Assembly: GCF_035609205.1 (NCBI RefSeq)
Contig: NZ_CP141188.1
Span: 71,234-135,233 of the forward strand
Direction: 5' to 3'
Length of the DNA: 64,000 nt
Origin: Hymenobacter sp. GOD-10R
GTDB lineage: Bacteria > Bacteroidota > Bacteroidia > Cytophagales > Hymenobacteraceae
Positions 35,447-45,050 of this stretch are shown here, piece by piece. Every line of letters begins with the position of its first letter. Positions within the stretch are counted from its first letter, which is position 1. The notes beneath the pieces are model-generated. The model was not told the origin of the DNA, searched no databases, and was given only the letters and a program-made list of their open reading frames with translations. Position numbers and translations under genes: made by a program.

Positions 35447-36130
35447 TTAGAAGATGAACCAGCGGTGCTTTTTCACTTTCGCCGCTTTCGTGCGCGGTAC
35501 TAGGGTCATGTTTTCGGTGGTGCCCCCCTTCACCTGTACTTCTTCATCGGTGTAGCCACCGTAGCCGTATTGCAGCGTCACGGGCTGATTCGCCGGTACA
35601 CGTAGCAGGTATTCGCCCTTGGCATCGGTGCTCACGCCGTAGAAGCTGCCTTTCTGCAGCACGGTAGCGCCCACCAGCGGCTTACCTTCTTCGTCCAGGA
35701 TACGGCCGCGTACCGTGGCCACACGCAGCAGGCTCGCAGAACCTTCGGTCTCGGCTGCGGCCATCGTCGTTGAAGCGAGGGGAGACGTAGCCTCCGTGGT
35801 GATGGGGCGGCTCGAGCCGGCAAACACGGCGCTGCCCACCAGGGCGGTACCCACGACCATCGCTGCGGCCCGCTGGCGGAAACGCTGGGGCTCGGTGCGG
35901 ATCAGATCAAATTGGCGTTGTACCCAGCCGACAGCTTGTACCTCATGTCCTTTGCCCTTCAGCTCATAGAAGCGGCGCAGTGTGGCATCGGCTTGCTGGC
36001 TGTTGGCTTTGATGTAGGCATCGACGGCGTCGGTATTTTTGCTGGAGAGGTCCCCGCGCAAGTACGCGTCGCGGTAGGCGGGGAGCAGATCACCGGTAAT
36101 GGGGTGGAAAGGGGAGGCGTGGAGTTTCAT
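35447..36130 (-). CDS. Membrane-anchored carboxypeptidase-regulatory-domain protein
   Basis: 227 aa. The N-terminal ~85 residues are charged and cytosolic (FHPITGDLLPAYRDAYLRGDLSSKNTDAVDAYI; GWVQRQFDLIRTEPQRFRQRA), one membrane helix follows at 86-106 (AAAMVVGTALVGSAVFAG), then a Ser/Thr/Ala linker and a CarboxypepD_reg-like beta-sandwich (GRILDEEGKPLVGATVLQKG to TLQYGYGGYTDEEVQV). The end KKHRWFIF is a basic and aromatic tail. The cytosolic zinc-finger-like helices resemble anti-sigma proteins but no HxxxCxxC motif is present. It may tie a signal across the membrane. A terminator lies 33 bp downstream; no operon partner. Confidence 0.72.
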   Translation of the reverse strand: MKLHASPFHPITGDLLPAYRDAYLRGDLSSKNTDAVDAYIKANSQQADATLRRFYELKGKGHEVQAVGWVQRQFDLIRTEPQRFRQRAAAMVVGTALVGSAVFAGSSRPITTEATSPLASTTMAAAETEGSASLLRVATVRGRILDEEGKPLVGATVLQKGSFYGVSTDAKGEYLLRVPANQPVTLQYGYGGYTDEEVQVKGGTTENMTLVPRTKAAKVKKHRWFIF

Positions 36131-37469
36131 ACGAGAGTTGCAAATAGAAGGTAGAAAGGAACAAGGGTGCTCTTGAAAGCAAGGGCAAGTTCAACATAAC
36201 GTTTAAACATATAAATATATAAATGTTGTGTATTAGAAAAGTCAAACTCCCTGCTACAAGCCCTTGTTCCGCGTTTCGGCCATTCCCGCCAGATTTTCAG
36301 CTTTTATAGCGCAGAAGTGCGTTGCGCGAGCGTAAGCATTAGCAAAAGTTCCTAAAAATATACAAATAACCCATTTTGGGAATTCTGCTGCTAAACGCTT
36401 TTTGGTGAGTTATTTATAAACTAAACAAGAATAAATTTAACTAGCTCAGCCATTGATTACGTGCTACTCCGCGTTAAATCTAGTCTCGCGTAAACGATCC
36501 AAGTAGCCTAGGTAGAGCGATCCTTTCCTCCCCGCTTTTCTCGCCCTCACTTTTCTCATAATGGGAAATCTCCTCGTGGTATCCCTTCGGCGACCTGCTG
36601 GCAGAAGCGCGGCCCGGTCGCGGTAGAGACGAGAGACTTCGGGTAAGTAGGAGCCAGTTTCACCGCTGCACCAGCTGCCTAAGGGTATATATTAAATTAT
36701 TTTAATGTTAACTCTTGGTCCGGGCTCCGCCAGTGTGTAGGTTTGCACCCGTTATCCATTATTCTTACTTGCTCTTGAAAGCAAAAAGCCCAGTCAATGC
36801 TGGGCTTTTTTCATGCGATCGGCTGTAATCAAGATCATTGCGTGTTCGCTGGTGCTGCGGCCATTGGTAAAGGCAGGATCTACTAGCCAATCATTTAACA
36901 CGCTATTAGTCTGCCATTCTGGTTGGCGCGCTATGCACCAGCAGCACTCGGTAGAACGAGCGGCACGTCGCTATAGCAAGCAAGCGCACCTGAACAGCTA
37001 GTACCTGCCACCGGTGCCAGTGAGTGGCGGCCGTGGCCCAAGGTCAGGGGTAAGAGGCTGGCATCACACGCCTAGCCGGCCTCCTCTTCTTGGGTATTCA
37101 ACGAGCAGGTGGCCCGGCGACGGACGACCAAGTACAGACCCTGGCATAAGGGATACAGGCGCTGGAAAAACGCTGGCACGCATAACCGACTACCTAGCCC
37201 CTCTACTTACACAACAAAGCTTAGGCTGGAAAGTAGAATAGAGCGTCTACTACCCCGCCACCGCTTGACGGGCCGTCGCCTACCCTGCTGCCCACGAGGT
37301 GAGCAGCTACGCTTCCCAGCCGGTTTACCGGCGCGTGATGACCTACATGGCCTGGAAGAAGGTCGTCACCCAATACAGATCCGCATGCTGCGGTAAATAC
37401 GCTAAAAAGGCCCGGTGCGCTAGGCCGACAAAGCGACTAGCAGTGCTAGGAACCGTTTGAACCACCTGG
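36131..37469. other. Long non-coding stretch with an isolated terminator
   Basis: 1.34 kb. The first 350 bp are AT-rich and should contain the 36130 promoter. A Rho-independent terminator lies at 36783-36811, with no gene on its upstream side. From 36820 to 37470 short frames read like broken coding sequence (for example DDQVQTLA and GIQALEKRWHA in one frame near 37120), probably the remains of a gene with many stops. I could not identify the ancestor and found no tRNA. Confidence 0.45.
36783..36811. terminator. Isolated Rho-independent terminator
   Basis: Perfect stem AAAAAGCCCAG with CTGGGCTTTTT and a short loop, T6 on the + side and A5 on the other, so it can work in both directions. The minus-strand gene ending at 37470 is about 660 bp away, and no + strand gene is visible upstream, so the transcript it serves is unknown. 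The AT-rich stretch 36684-36712 could be a promoter for a short RNA. Confidence 0.75.
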
Positions 37470-38912
37470 TTAGCGACCACTGGTTTGCTGCCAGTCATAG
37501 TGTCCTTTCATCGCTGTATAGCGTTTGGAGAGCTTCGCCAGCATTGCGTCGAGGGTGGGGCGCTTAAGCCAACGACCGTTGACGAAAACGCCCGCAATCG
37601 CACGCGTATTTCGCACGTCATCTAGCGGATTAGCAGTTAGTAATACCAGGTCCGCCCGTTTGCCCACCTCGATGGTGCCGATTTCCTGGCCCAGCCCGAG
37701 CCACGCCGCGGGCAGTCGCGTCGCGGCAGCTAAGACTTCTTCGGCCGTCAGGCCCGCGGCCGCTAAGAACTCCAGTTCGTCGTGCACGGCAAAGCCCGCG
37801 ATGACCCCCGACGTGCCGGTGTCGGTTCCCACGACCAGGGGCACCCCCGCGGCCCGAAACGCCTGCACCAACCGGACGTGAAACGAAACGAGTTTCTCCC
37901 AATAGGCGATCCGTTCGGGTGAGGTGTTGCGGTTGTAGTTATTCGCCGTTAACCACTTACTTTGGAAAAGTGGGTGGACGTATTGCAATTCTGAAGACGC
38001 GCGCAGTTCGTCCAAGGAGCGGGTTTGGCGCAGAATCTGGTGGCTAGTCGTCAAGGTTGGGGATAGCCATGTCCCATTGGCGCGCGCGAGTTGCGCGAAC
38101 TGCTGCGCCTCTTGGTCGCTGAAGGCCGTGGCTTGTTTGGAAAACTCCTCCGCGTGCGCCACCATGCCGAAGTGCGGGACAAAAGCGTGGGCTAACTTTC
38201 CCCGAAAAGCGTTGGGAATGTGCCCTATCGTGCGAAGCCCTTGCTTGTCTGCTTCGTCCACAATGGCTTGGAACGTCTCGCTGTTGAGTTGCGAATACAC
38301 CTTGATGAGCTCATACCCCTCGGCTTTGGCGCTGCGAACGGCTTGTCGTCCATCCGCCGCCGTAGTGGCAATGCGACCGGGGCCCTCCCCGCCATTGATC
38401 AAGGCGGCGAGCGCCAGGCGCGGCCCGATGACGTCCCCGCGGGCGATTTCGTTTCGTTGCCCAAAATGCTCTGCCCGCGAATTAAGATCCACGATGGTCG
38501 TCACGCCATTGGCGACATAAGGCGTCATGATATCCTGGGTATGCAAGAACAGGGTAGCGGCGTGGGTGGGACTGGGAGGACCAAAATGCGTATCCGTTGG
38601 CACGTGCACATGCATGTCGATCAGCCCGGGCATCAGCCATTTGCCCCGCCCGTCAATGCGCTTCGTGCCGGCCGGAAGCGGCCCATTGAGCGCGGCAATC
38701 CGATCATTCCTGATCAAGACTGTCACATTCGGCAACACGTGTCCTCCAGCAGTGAGGGGGATGACGTTCACGTGGGTGATCGCCACCACGGGATGGGTAG
38801 TGGCGCCGCCGCGCGACGAGACGGTGCCGGGGGCTGGTAGGCGCCCGCACCCGGTCGTCAACGCGAGAAAAGCCAGGCGAAGCAAAAGACGAGAAAACGA
38901 GGCGGTGCACAT
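37470..38912 (-). CDS. Amidohydrolase-family lipoprotein
   Basis: 480 aa. Signal with lipobox LALTTGC at about residue 22 predicts a membrane lipoprotein. The amidohydrolase marks are GLIDMHVHV (HxH metal pair), the Lys in YELIKVYS, the His in TIGHIPN and VAHAEEF, and GTDTGTSG for the Asp; the end KRADLVLLTANPLDDV is typical of this imidazolonepropionase-like branch, which includes prolidase-type and drug-degrading members. The reaction would be hydrolysis of an amide or cyclic C-N bond outside the cytosol. It is a relative of the fused amidohydrolase at 26763-29000. No operon partner. Confidence 0.85.
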   Translation of the reverse strand: MCTASFSRLLLRLAFLALTTGCGRLPAPGTVSSRGGATTHPVVAITHVNVIPLTAGGHVLPNVTVLIRNDRIAALNGPLPAGTKRIDGRGKWLMPGLIDMHVHVPTDTHFGPPSPTHAATLFLHTQDIMTPYVANGVTTIVDLNSRAEHFGQRNEIARGDVIGPRLALAALINGGEGPGRIATTAADGRQAVRSAKAEGYELIKVYSQLNSETFQAIVDEADKQGLRTIGHIPNAFRGKLAHAFVPHFGMVAHAEEFSKQATAFSDQEAQQFAQLARANGTWLSPTLTTSHQILRQTRSLDELRASSELQYVHPLFQSKWLTANNYNRNTSPERIAYWEKLVSFHVRLVQAFRAAGVPLVVGTDTGTSGVIAGFAVHDELEFLAAAGLTAEEVLAAATRLPAAWLGLGQEIGTIEVGKRADLVLLTANPLDDVRNTRAIAGVFVNGRWLKRPTLDAMLAKLSKRYTAMKGHYDWQQTSGR

Positions 38913-39468
38913 GCGGCTATCTTTCGTGCGTGAGGCAACGGGCAGATACGTACTCGCCCCTCCCCAACTAGACGGGACTTAGCCCAAGCGGGCTGCATGG
39001 ACCAGGTTACCCGTGGGTGCGCACGCCAGCAGTTGCGCTTACCTAATGGCGACGAACGAGTAGGCGCTAAACGACCTATTTTCGGATGGTTCATCTCGTA
39101 GTGCAGCTTATAACAGTCATCACACCTGGTTTTGCTGACTAGGGGTGAGCTGACCAAGACGTCAAGCGGAGTTTTGTCGCTTGGTCTGTTGGCCTCGCCC
39201 TTGATTTCGTCCCCAACTGGGGCACCGGAAACTAGATTCGAGTTTGGACACCTTCTAATAGTTCGTTCTTCCTATGTTTGCCTACCTGCCGTATTGGCGG
39301 CACTAAGCAGGAAAAGAGGCTAATAGTAGGATAAAGAGAACCGGTAAAGTGTCCTTCTTTCGTTAAGAAGCCTTCTACCCAACTGTCCCATTTAAGAAGA
39401 GTATGTCATCCTAAGCACCTCTTTTCCTATAACGACACAGATGGAATGAGGTAGTCTAGCTGGTCTAG
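38913..39468. other. Intergenic region before the IS3 remnant
   Basis: 556 bp. It holds the promoter of the amidohydrolase gene and the left flank of the IS3 remnant. I looked for a terminal inverted repeat partner of the right flank and found no clear one, so the element borders are not defined. Confidence 0.4.
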
Positions 39469-40154
39469 CTAAGCCGGACAGAGTTGAGACGTGGTTTGCA
39501 ATTGGGTTTCGAAGTGGTTGGGAGCGACATAACCAAGCGCCGAATGCCGGTGTTCGGCATTGTAATAGGCGATGTGGTGGCTGATTTCGAGCTTGGCTTC
39601 GGCTAGGCCAGGGAAGCGGCCGCCGTCGAGCGGTTCAGCCTTGAAGCGGCTCCAAAAGGATTCGGCATGGGCGTTGTCGTAGCAGTTGCCTGGCCGGCTC
39701 ATGCTTTGCCGGGCCCCGTGGTGGGCCAGTAGGGCCTTGAAGCGGGTGGCCGTGTACTGGCTGCCCAAGTCAGAATGCACAATGAGCCCGGCCGGGGGCC
39801 ACCGCACAGCTAGTGCCCACCGCAAGGCTTCACTGACTAGGTCCTCGGGCATCGTGTCACGCACGTCCCAACCGTCGATTTTACGCGAGCAGCGGTGCAA
39901 CTCTTGCTCGGCCCGCTTCAGTTGGGCACGCAATTAACGTACTTCCGGGTCGCGCGCCACTTCTGCGCTGCCCACTTCAGCTACTAATTGCTCCTGTTGC
40001 CAGCGATAAAGCAGCTTCGGACTAATGCCTAACTGCTGAGCCGCCGCTTGCGTACTGCGGTTCTCCGAAGCGAGACGTAAGGCTTCCACTTTGAAGGTTG
40101 CGTCGTACTTGCGCCATTTATCAGGCCACGTTCCACTCTTTTTTTCGTAGTCAT
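39469..40154 (-). pseudogene. IS3-family transposase remnant, deleted and with stop and frameshift
   Basis: The right part reads as IS3 OrfA (KYDATFKVEALRLASENRST, then QQLGISPKLLYRWQQEQL). In the same frame it meets a TAA at 39934 (EVR-stop-LRAQLKRAEQELHR) and then jumps straight to the end of OrfB: CSRKIDGWDVRDTMPEDLV, VHSDLGSQYTATRFKALLAH and NAHAESFWSRFKAE. The OrfB N-terminus, with the first catalytic Asp of the DDE triad, is missing, so an internal deletion removed it. The presumed OrfA start at 40154 is also out of frame by one base, across a run of seven A. The element is dead; ends were not located. Confidence 0.85.
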
Positions 40155-40345
40155 GACTGAAGAAAGATGCGTCCTTCTTCTGTCCATCATCTCTAGACCA
40201 TCGCAATAAGGGCGTGGTCGATGTACTTGACCGGGGCCAGGCCGTCGGCCGTTGGGTCGGGCACGTCCATTCCATCGTTTGCTACTGCCTTGCGTGCGGG
40301 GGGGGCATCGTAGGCTGGTGCCCGAAGGGGCCTAGCGCGGCCGGC

Positions 40346-41263
40346 TTACCGAAAGGAGCGCCGAAATTCCAAAGGGGAAAGAGCGGTTTTTAGTTTAAAT
40401 AATTTGCTGAAAGATTGCGGGTGTTCGAAGCCTAGCTCATAGGCTACTTCACTGACGGTCAACTGGGTAGTTGCTAATTTTTCCTTTGCTTTTTCGATGA
40501 GCTTCTGGTGGATGTACTGCTGCGCATTTTGCCCGGTCAGCGCGCGCAGCGTATCACTCAAATAACTGGGCGAGAAATGAACGCAACTTGCTAAGTACTG
40601 CACCGTCGGCAGGCCGTGATGCGCGAGGTTATCGCTGCTCAGATAGGTAGTTAACACGTCTTCTATTCGCTGCAACAAGTCGGTGCTCACGGCTTTGCGG
40701 GTAATAAACTGCCGTTTGTAAAACCGGTTGGCGTACCGTAGAAGCAACTCGATTTGGGCAATCAGCACATCCTGGCTAAACTCATCTATCCGGCTGTTCA
40801 ACTCCCCGTTGATAAGGTCGAAAACGGCTATAATAGTGGTTTTCTCCGCATCTGAAAGATGCAGGGCTTCATTGGCTGCATAGGAGAAAAAACCATAGTG
40901 CGTAATATGCTTAGCTAGGGGATAGGGCAAGAGAAAATCCGGGTGAATGAGCAGGGTATAGCCTGCATGGTCGCCATTGGTCACGTGACCCGCTCCTACT
41001 TGGTTCGGCGAAACGAATAGGAGGCCGCCTTCCTCAAAATCGTAAAAATGTTGTCCATACCTGAATTTTCCTTGCAGATGGGGCTTGTAGGCAATCTTAT
41101 AAAAATTCATGCTGAACGGCGTCGCGAAGGACTGGGGCGCCACCTGATTGTCCCGATTATCGACTAAGCTGATCAGCGGGTGCAGCGGCTTAGGCAAGCC
41201 TAATGCCCGATGCAAGTCGGAGAGTGATTCAAACCGGCGAGGAGCTTCTGCGGGCTTTTTCAT
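40346..41263 (-). CDS. AraC-family transcriptional regulator
   Basis: 305 aa from the Met at 41263; the longer frame to 41335 adds unlikely sequence. The N-terminal 190 residues form a cupin-like sensing domain (FATPFSMNFYKIAYK, GQHFYDFEEGGLLFVSPNQ, AGYTLLIHPDFLL). The last 100 hold the AraC double helix-turn-helix: VQYLASCVHFSPSYLSDTLR and VSEVAYELGFEHPQSFSKLFK, ending SPLEFRRSFR. This layout is common in Bacteroidota AraC regulators of neighbouring oxidoreductases. The SDR gene lies just upstream on the same strand, 129 bp away, and is the likely target. Confidence 0.87.
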   Translation of the reverse strand: MKKPAEAPRRFESLSDLHRALGLPKPLHPLISLVDNRDNQVAPQSFATPFSMNFYKIAYKPHLQGKFRYGQHFYDFEEGGLLFVSPNQVGAGHVTNGDHAGYTLLIHPDFLLPYPLAKHITHYGFFSYAANEALHLSDAEKTTIIAVFDLINGELNSRIDEFSQDVLIAQIELLLRYANRFYKRQFITRKAVSTDLLQRIEDVLTTYLSSDNLAHHGLPTVQYLASCVHFSPSYLSDTLRALTGQNAQQYIHQKLIEKAKEKLATTQLTVSEVAYELGFEHPQSFSKLFKLKTALSPLEFRRSFR

Positions 41264-41392
41264 AGGCGGGAATAGTTGGCGGGTTAGGCAACAGGCAATC
41301 GGAACAGAGCTGCTACACCGATTAAATCGATTCAAGGAGCCGATTAGGTGTCTTGGCTGTTCCCCGGCGACGTGCCAAGTGACAACAGCTAT

Positions 41393-42216
41393 TTACCAGG
41401 GAATGATGCCGCGGGTGGCGTGCGTAAAGCCACCGGTTGGGCCATCTGGACCAATCAGGGCCATGCGTACGGCCTCGCGGGCACCTTCCTCCACCGTTTC
41501 CGTGCCGGCATAGCCATTGAGTGCTGTCTTGGTGAAGCCCGGCGAGACCGCATTGACCTTGATGTCGGTCGCTTCCAATTCAATGGCCATGGCCAATGTT
41601 AGGGCGTTGAGGGCCGTTTTGGAGGCCGGGTAAACGGGACTGAAGAAAGGACGGAAGGGATTCGTTAGGTCCGAGTTGCTGGTCAGCGAGCCCACGCCGC
41701 TGGAGACGTTGACGATGCGGCCGGGGCTTCGCGTAGCAGCGGCAGCAGGGCCTGATAGACGGCCAGCACGCCAAAGACATTGGTCTCCCAAACCATCCGC
41801 ACATCGTTAATGTCGACGTTGCTGGCCTTTGATATCTGGGCGTATTCCTGCATAGACATGCTCCCGTTCCGTGCATTCGAGATAGCCGCGTTTTGGATGA
41901 GTACGTCGAGGCGGCCCACTTCCAGGCGGATGCGCTCAGTGGCGGCGGTGATGGATTCCGAGTCCGTCACGTCCAATTGAAGCGCAATGGCGGCGGGGCC
42001 AATCTCCTGAGCGGCCGCTTCGCCGCGCTGGAAGTTGCGCGAGCCGACCAGCACCGTGAAGCCGTGCGTGACGAGGTCCTTGGCTATCTGTAGCCCGATA
42101 CCTTGGTTGGCCCCGGTGACCAAAGCAACGGGTTTGGTCGACTTGGTTGATGCAGTTGAGCTATTTAAGGAGCCAGGCATTGCATCAGCGGAAGAAGTTT
42201 CTGTCTGAGAGGTCAT
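41393..42216 (-). pseudogene. SDR-family oxidoreductase, frameshifted
   Basis: Short-chain dehydrogenase. The first frame (41683-42216) has VALVTGANQGIGLQIA, the NAD(P)-binding Rossmann motif, and NAAISNA; it is lost after YQALLPLLREAP. A second frame (from about 41730 to 41393) resumes SPGRIVNVSSGVGSL, the catalytic SPVYPASKTALN (Tyr-x-x-x-Lys) and NAVSPGFTKT. A one-base loss in a short run of C (about 41721-41728) splits the gene. Both catalytic halves are otherwise intact, so a recent mutation or a sequencing error are equally likely. The AraC gene downstream is a probable regulator. Confidence 0.85.
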
Positions 42217-42492
42217 GAGAGTAGGTGAAGTTAAAAGAATGACCTCGCAAAGGTCTAGGGCAGTTTAGTGGAGCTTGTAGGCTGATTGCGGATTTTTGTA
42301 GCCAAACCCAGGCGACTGACCCAACCAGTTTAAGGAGTTCTTCTCTTCCCGCTTAGAAGACGCCGAACACTACTCGGCAGAGTTGTTCATTTAAAGGAGG
42401 GTGATTAACTCAACAAAGCAGGCGAAATTGTCAACTTATTCGAGGACAAGACACCAACCCTTTTCCGCTTACCCAGTTACAAATCCAACGCC

Positions 42493-42711
42493 ATGTCTTT
42501 TCAAGCCTACATCGACAACATTAAAGCTAAAACGGGCAAAAGCCTTGATGACTTCAGGCAACTCGCGGAAGCAAAAGGATTCTTACAGGATGGGCAGCTA
42601 GTTGCTTCCATTAAGGCAACGGTCATCACGAATTGGCTCAAGGAAGAGTTTGAACTGGGGCATGGGCATGCCATGGCCATTTACGCCAGCTTTAAGGGCA
42701 AGACGGAATAA
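42493..42711 (+). CDS. DUF4287-domain protein
   Basis: 72 aa, cytosolic. The sequence SFQAYIDNIKAKTGKSLDDF and TVITNWLKEEFELGHGHAMAIYA matches the DUF4287 family, a small helical domain that in some bacteria is fused to DUF5655-like proteins; its role is unknown. The size equals the family's usual length. It has its own start at 42493 and is separate from the M23 gene, which begins 206 bp later. A copy of the TTGTTCA motif (42383) lies about 100 bp upstream. Confidence 0.87.
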   Translation: MSFQAYIDNIKAKTGKSLDDFRQLAEAKGFLQDGQLVASIKATVITNWLKEEFELGHGHAMAIYASFKGKTE

Positions 42712-42917
42712 GATGAATAACAGCTGGCCCAGGCATCGCCTCAGCAGCCCGCTTTCACATCCTTTCTAGTTCCTTCGCCAAGGCCTGCACACCGCGCACC
42801 ACGAACGTAGTCAGCACCCGTGTGGCGGGGTAAGTTCCTCGCCTTGTGCTTGTTCAATTTGCCCACGGGGCTAATTTCTTTCATCCCGAGTCTTCTACCC
42901 CCATTTTTAGACTTTCT

Positions 42918-44036
42918 GTGAAGTTCTATCTGCAAGCGATTAGCTGTCTGTTACTCATCGAGTTGAAGGGCGCCGATTCTGTCCCGCGCGCGCTAGAGTT
43001 GCACGTGCCATTTGCGCCCGCCGTGGTGCGTATTGCCGGTCAGCCTACCCTGTACTACGAATTGCTGCTGACGAACCCAACCGCGGATACCCTAAACGTC
43101 CAGAAACTACGCGTCGTGAGTGAAGCCCACGCGGCGGTGGCCGTGTTGGAAGGAGCCGCTTTGGCTGCCCGCTTTGGCCGCACTGGCCAGCCTTCTACCA
43201 GCGTGCTCCCTGGCGCAGCCCAGGTCCTTTATCTCGAAGTGGAACTGCCTGCCGAGGCTTCGGTTAAGCAACTGGGTCATCACCTGACGTACACCTACCG
43301 CCAGGGAGTTCAAAAACGGGTGGTGCACAGCCGGGACGCGTGGCTACCCCTCAAGCAGCACCGCGCCCCCGTGCTCGGTCCGCCCCTGCGTGGGGGCCCT
43401 TGGGCGGCCGTATACGAGCCGTCGTGGGAGCGGGGACATCGCCGGGTACGCTATACCATTGATGGCCAAACGCGCATCCCCGGGCGCTACGCCATCGACT
43501 TTATCAGACTCGACCGGCAAGGCCGCTACGCCCGCGCCGACGAGAACGTGGTGGGCAACTGGTACGGCTACGGGGCTGACGTGCTGGCCGTGCGCGACGG
43601 CGTGGTGGTAGCGACGCAGAATGATTTTTCCGAAAGCCCAACGCTGGCCGCCCATCCCGCTTATTCGGCGGCGCAGGCAACTGGCAACTACATCGCCTTG
43701 GATCTGGGCCGGCAGCAGACGGCTTTTTACGAGCATCTGCGCCCCGGTAGCCTGCGCGTACGACCCGGCCAGCATGTCAAACAGGGTCAGGTGCTGGCGC
43801 AAGTCGGTTTCACGGGCCAGACGACCGGCCCGCACCTGCACTTTCACCTCGCCGATGCTCCTTCGGCGCTCGGCGCTGAAGGAGCAGCCTATTCCTTCGC
43901 CCGTTTCACTCACCTGGGGACTTATCTGGATTTTAATCAGTTTGGCAAGCGGCCCTGGACGGCTGGTGGCGGCTCTCAGCCCGTCTTGTTCGTCGAGGAA
44001 CGACCAGCGGCCAATTCGGTAATCCAATTTGAATAG
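42918..44036 (+). CDS. M23-family metallopeptidase-like secreted protein
   Basis: 372 aa from the GTG at 42918, which gives a plausible signal peptide (MKFYLQAISCLLLIELKGADS); the frame is open from 42846. An N-terminal beta-rich domain leads to a C-terminal peptidase M23 fold: RYAIDFIRL, YGADVLAVRDGVVVA, GNYIALDLG, YEHL, then VKQGQVLAQVGFTGQTTGPHLHFHL with the HxH zinc pair. The first zinc His of classical M23 enzymes is replaced (RYAID rather than HxxxD), so catalysis may be altered or absent. M23 proteins cut peptidoglycan cross-links; here a binding or regulatory role is possible. Confidence 0.82.
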   Translation: MKFYLQAISCLLLIELKGADSVPRALELHVPFAPAVVRIAGQPTLYYELLLTNPTADTLNVQKLRVVSEAHAAVAVLEGAALAARFGRTGQPSTSVLPGAAQVLYLEVELPAEASVKQLGHHLTYTYRQGVQKRVVHSRDAWLPLKQHRAPVLGPPLRGGPWAAVYEPSWERGHRRVRYTIDGQTRIPGRYAIDFIRLDRQGRYARADENVVGNWYGYGADVLAVRDGVVVATQNDFSESPTLAAHPAYSAAQATGNYIALDLGRQQTAFYEHLRPGSLRVRPGQHVKQGQVLAQVGFTGQTTGPHLHFHLADAPSALGAEGAAYSFARFTHLGTYLDFNQFGKRPWTAGGGSQPVLFVEERPAANSVIQFE

Positions 44037-44089
44037 CCCGGAGTGGAAACAACCCAGCCGCTGGCTGTACCCACCAATTGTATTTAAGT

Positions 44090-44318
44090 CTGACCTACTC
44101 GTCGGTACGAGCTTAAAGAGCAGGGAATGTGACCCCCTGGTCAACATCGACAGCCAAAAAAATCCCGCTGGAGTTGCGTCCGCTAGCCCAAACACGTGCA
44201 GCTTCGTGGTCAAGCCGTCACGGCTGCGAACCAAGGCGCGCGGTCCTTTTTTGCTGGCCCTGGTTACGTTGCGCCCGTACCTCGTATTGGGCACTGCAGT
44301 GGACAAGGCCACCGTCAC
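44090..44318 (-). pseudogene. IS5-family transposase fragment
   Basis: On the minus strand the frame gives RASKKGPRALVRSRDGLTTK, then LHVFGLADATPAGFFWLS, closely following the IS5/IS427 transposase segment that normally reads ALGRSRGGLTTKIH. No DDE catalytic triad or full-length frame is present, so this is a decayed fragment. It lies just after the M23 gene in opposite orientation; the long 324-codon minus frame over the M23 gene is its chance extension. Confidence 0.5.
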
Positions 44319-44441
44319 TCACCGCCACCACGAAGCCCATAAGCAGTGCGACCTAGTCAACCCGGTGAAGGCAACCCGTGATGTGCAAGGATTCTGGGAG
44401 TGTGCTTCGTGAGGTAGTAGGAGTACGGTACACGAAGCTGA

Positions 44442-44849
44442 CTACGTTAGCGCTACCACCAGCGCATGGGTGTCTTCCAGCAGCCTGTAGCGCACTATTT
44501 TCCCCTGCGCCACGGTCAATAAGAGGAAGAAAGGGGAGGTAAACAACCGGCCCGTTTGCCTCAGGGTGCTGGCAAAGGTTCCGGTAACGATGGCCACTGG
44601 ACCCGCCACGAGCAAGTGCTCCAGTTGCGCATCCACTGGCGCGGTATGCGCAAACAGCAACTCAAAAAACTGCTGAATTTCCGCGCGCTGCTGGCGGGGG
44701 CCCAGCCACGACGCTAAGTCACGGGCACCTGGCACGCCCCAGTCCACCCGGTCGGCAAAGCACGTCATCAGAGCGGGTATGTCGCGGGTAGTGAGGGCCT
44801 GCAAGTAGGTGCTGACTAACCGGTGGGTATCGGAAGAAGGGGGAGCCAT
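44442..44849 (-). CDS. NTF2/SnoaL-like protein
   Basis: 135 aa from the Met at 44849, which begins the typical SnoaL pattern THRLVSTYLQALTTRDIPALM; the upstream frame to 44927 adds no conserved sequence. The domain has the cone fold of NTF2-like proteins, with FADRVDWGVPG, then VAIVTGTFASTLRQTGRLF and IVRYRLLEDT, which usually shape a pocket for small molecules or a polyketide-like substrate. It may be an isomerase, a hydrolase or a binding protein. It diverges from the AraC gene at 45051, which is probably its regulator. Confidence 0.78.
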   Translation of the reverse strand: MAPPSSDTHRLVSTYLQALTTRDIPALMTCFADRVDWGVPGARDLASWLGPRQQRAEIQQFFELLFAHTAPVDAQLEHLLVAGPVAIVTGTFASTLRQTGRLFTSPFFLLLTVAQGKIVRYRLLEDTHALVVALT

Positions 44850-45050
44850 AGGAGGCAGGCAATGAAGTAAGAAATCGGCGAGAGCTACACTAGGGTTCAG
44901 GCACCAGTCTAGTAGTTGGTTTGGCAAAGGTGCTCGCCGCTTGCCCCGCGCTCGTTACCCTCAGACGCCATTCAATTGCCTTAGCACGCCACGGGTGCAT
45001 TCGTAGGCGAACGGGCTGCTACCTTCGCCCCGCTCACTTCCGGTTGTTCT

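Noticed and set aside
36600..36780. Possible tRNA or 6S-like RNA before the isolated terminator
   Set aside because: No tRNA cloverleaf or conserved T-loop could be found; only the terminator and AT-rich region are kept.
43344..44318. Long minus-strand frame opposite the M23 gene
   Set aside because: It is a shadow of the M23 gene on the other strand; only its first part (44090-44318) resembles a transposase fragment, which is reported separately.
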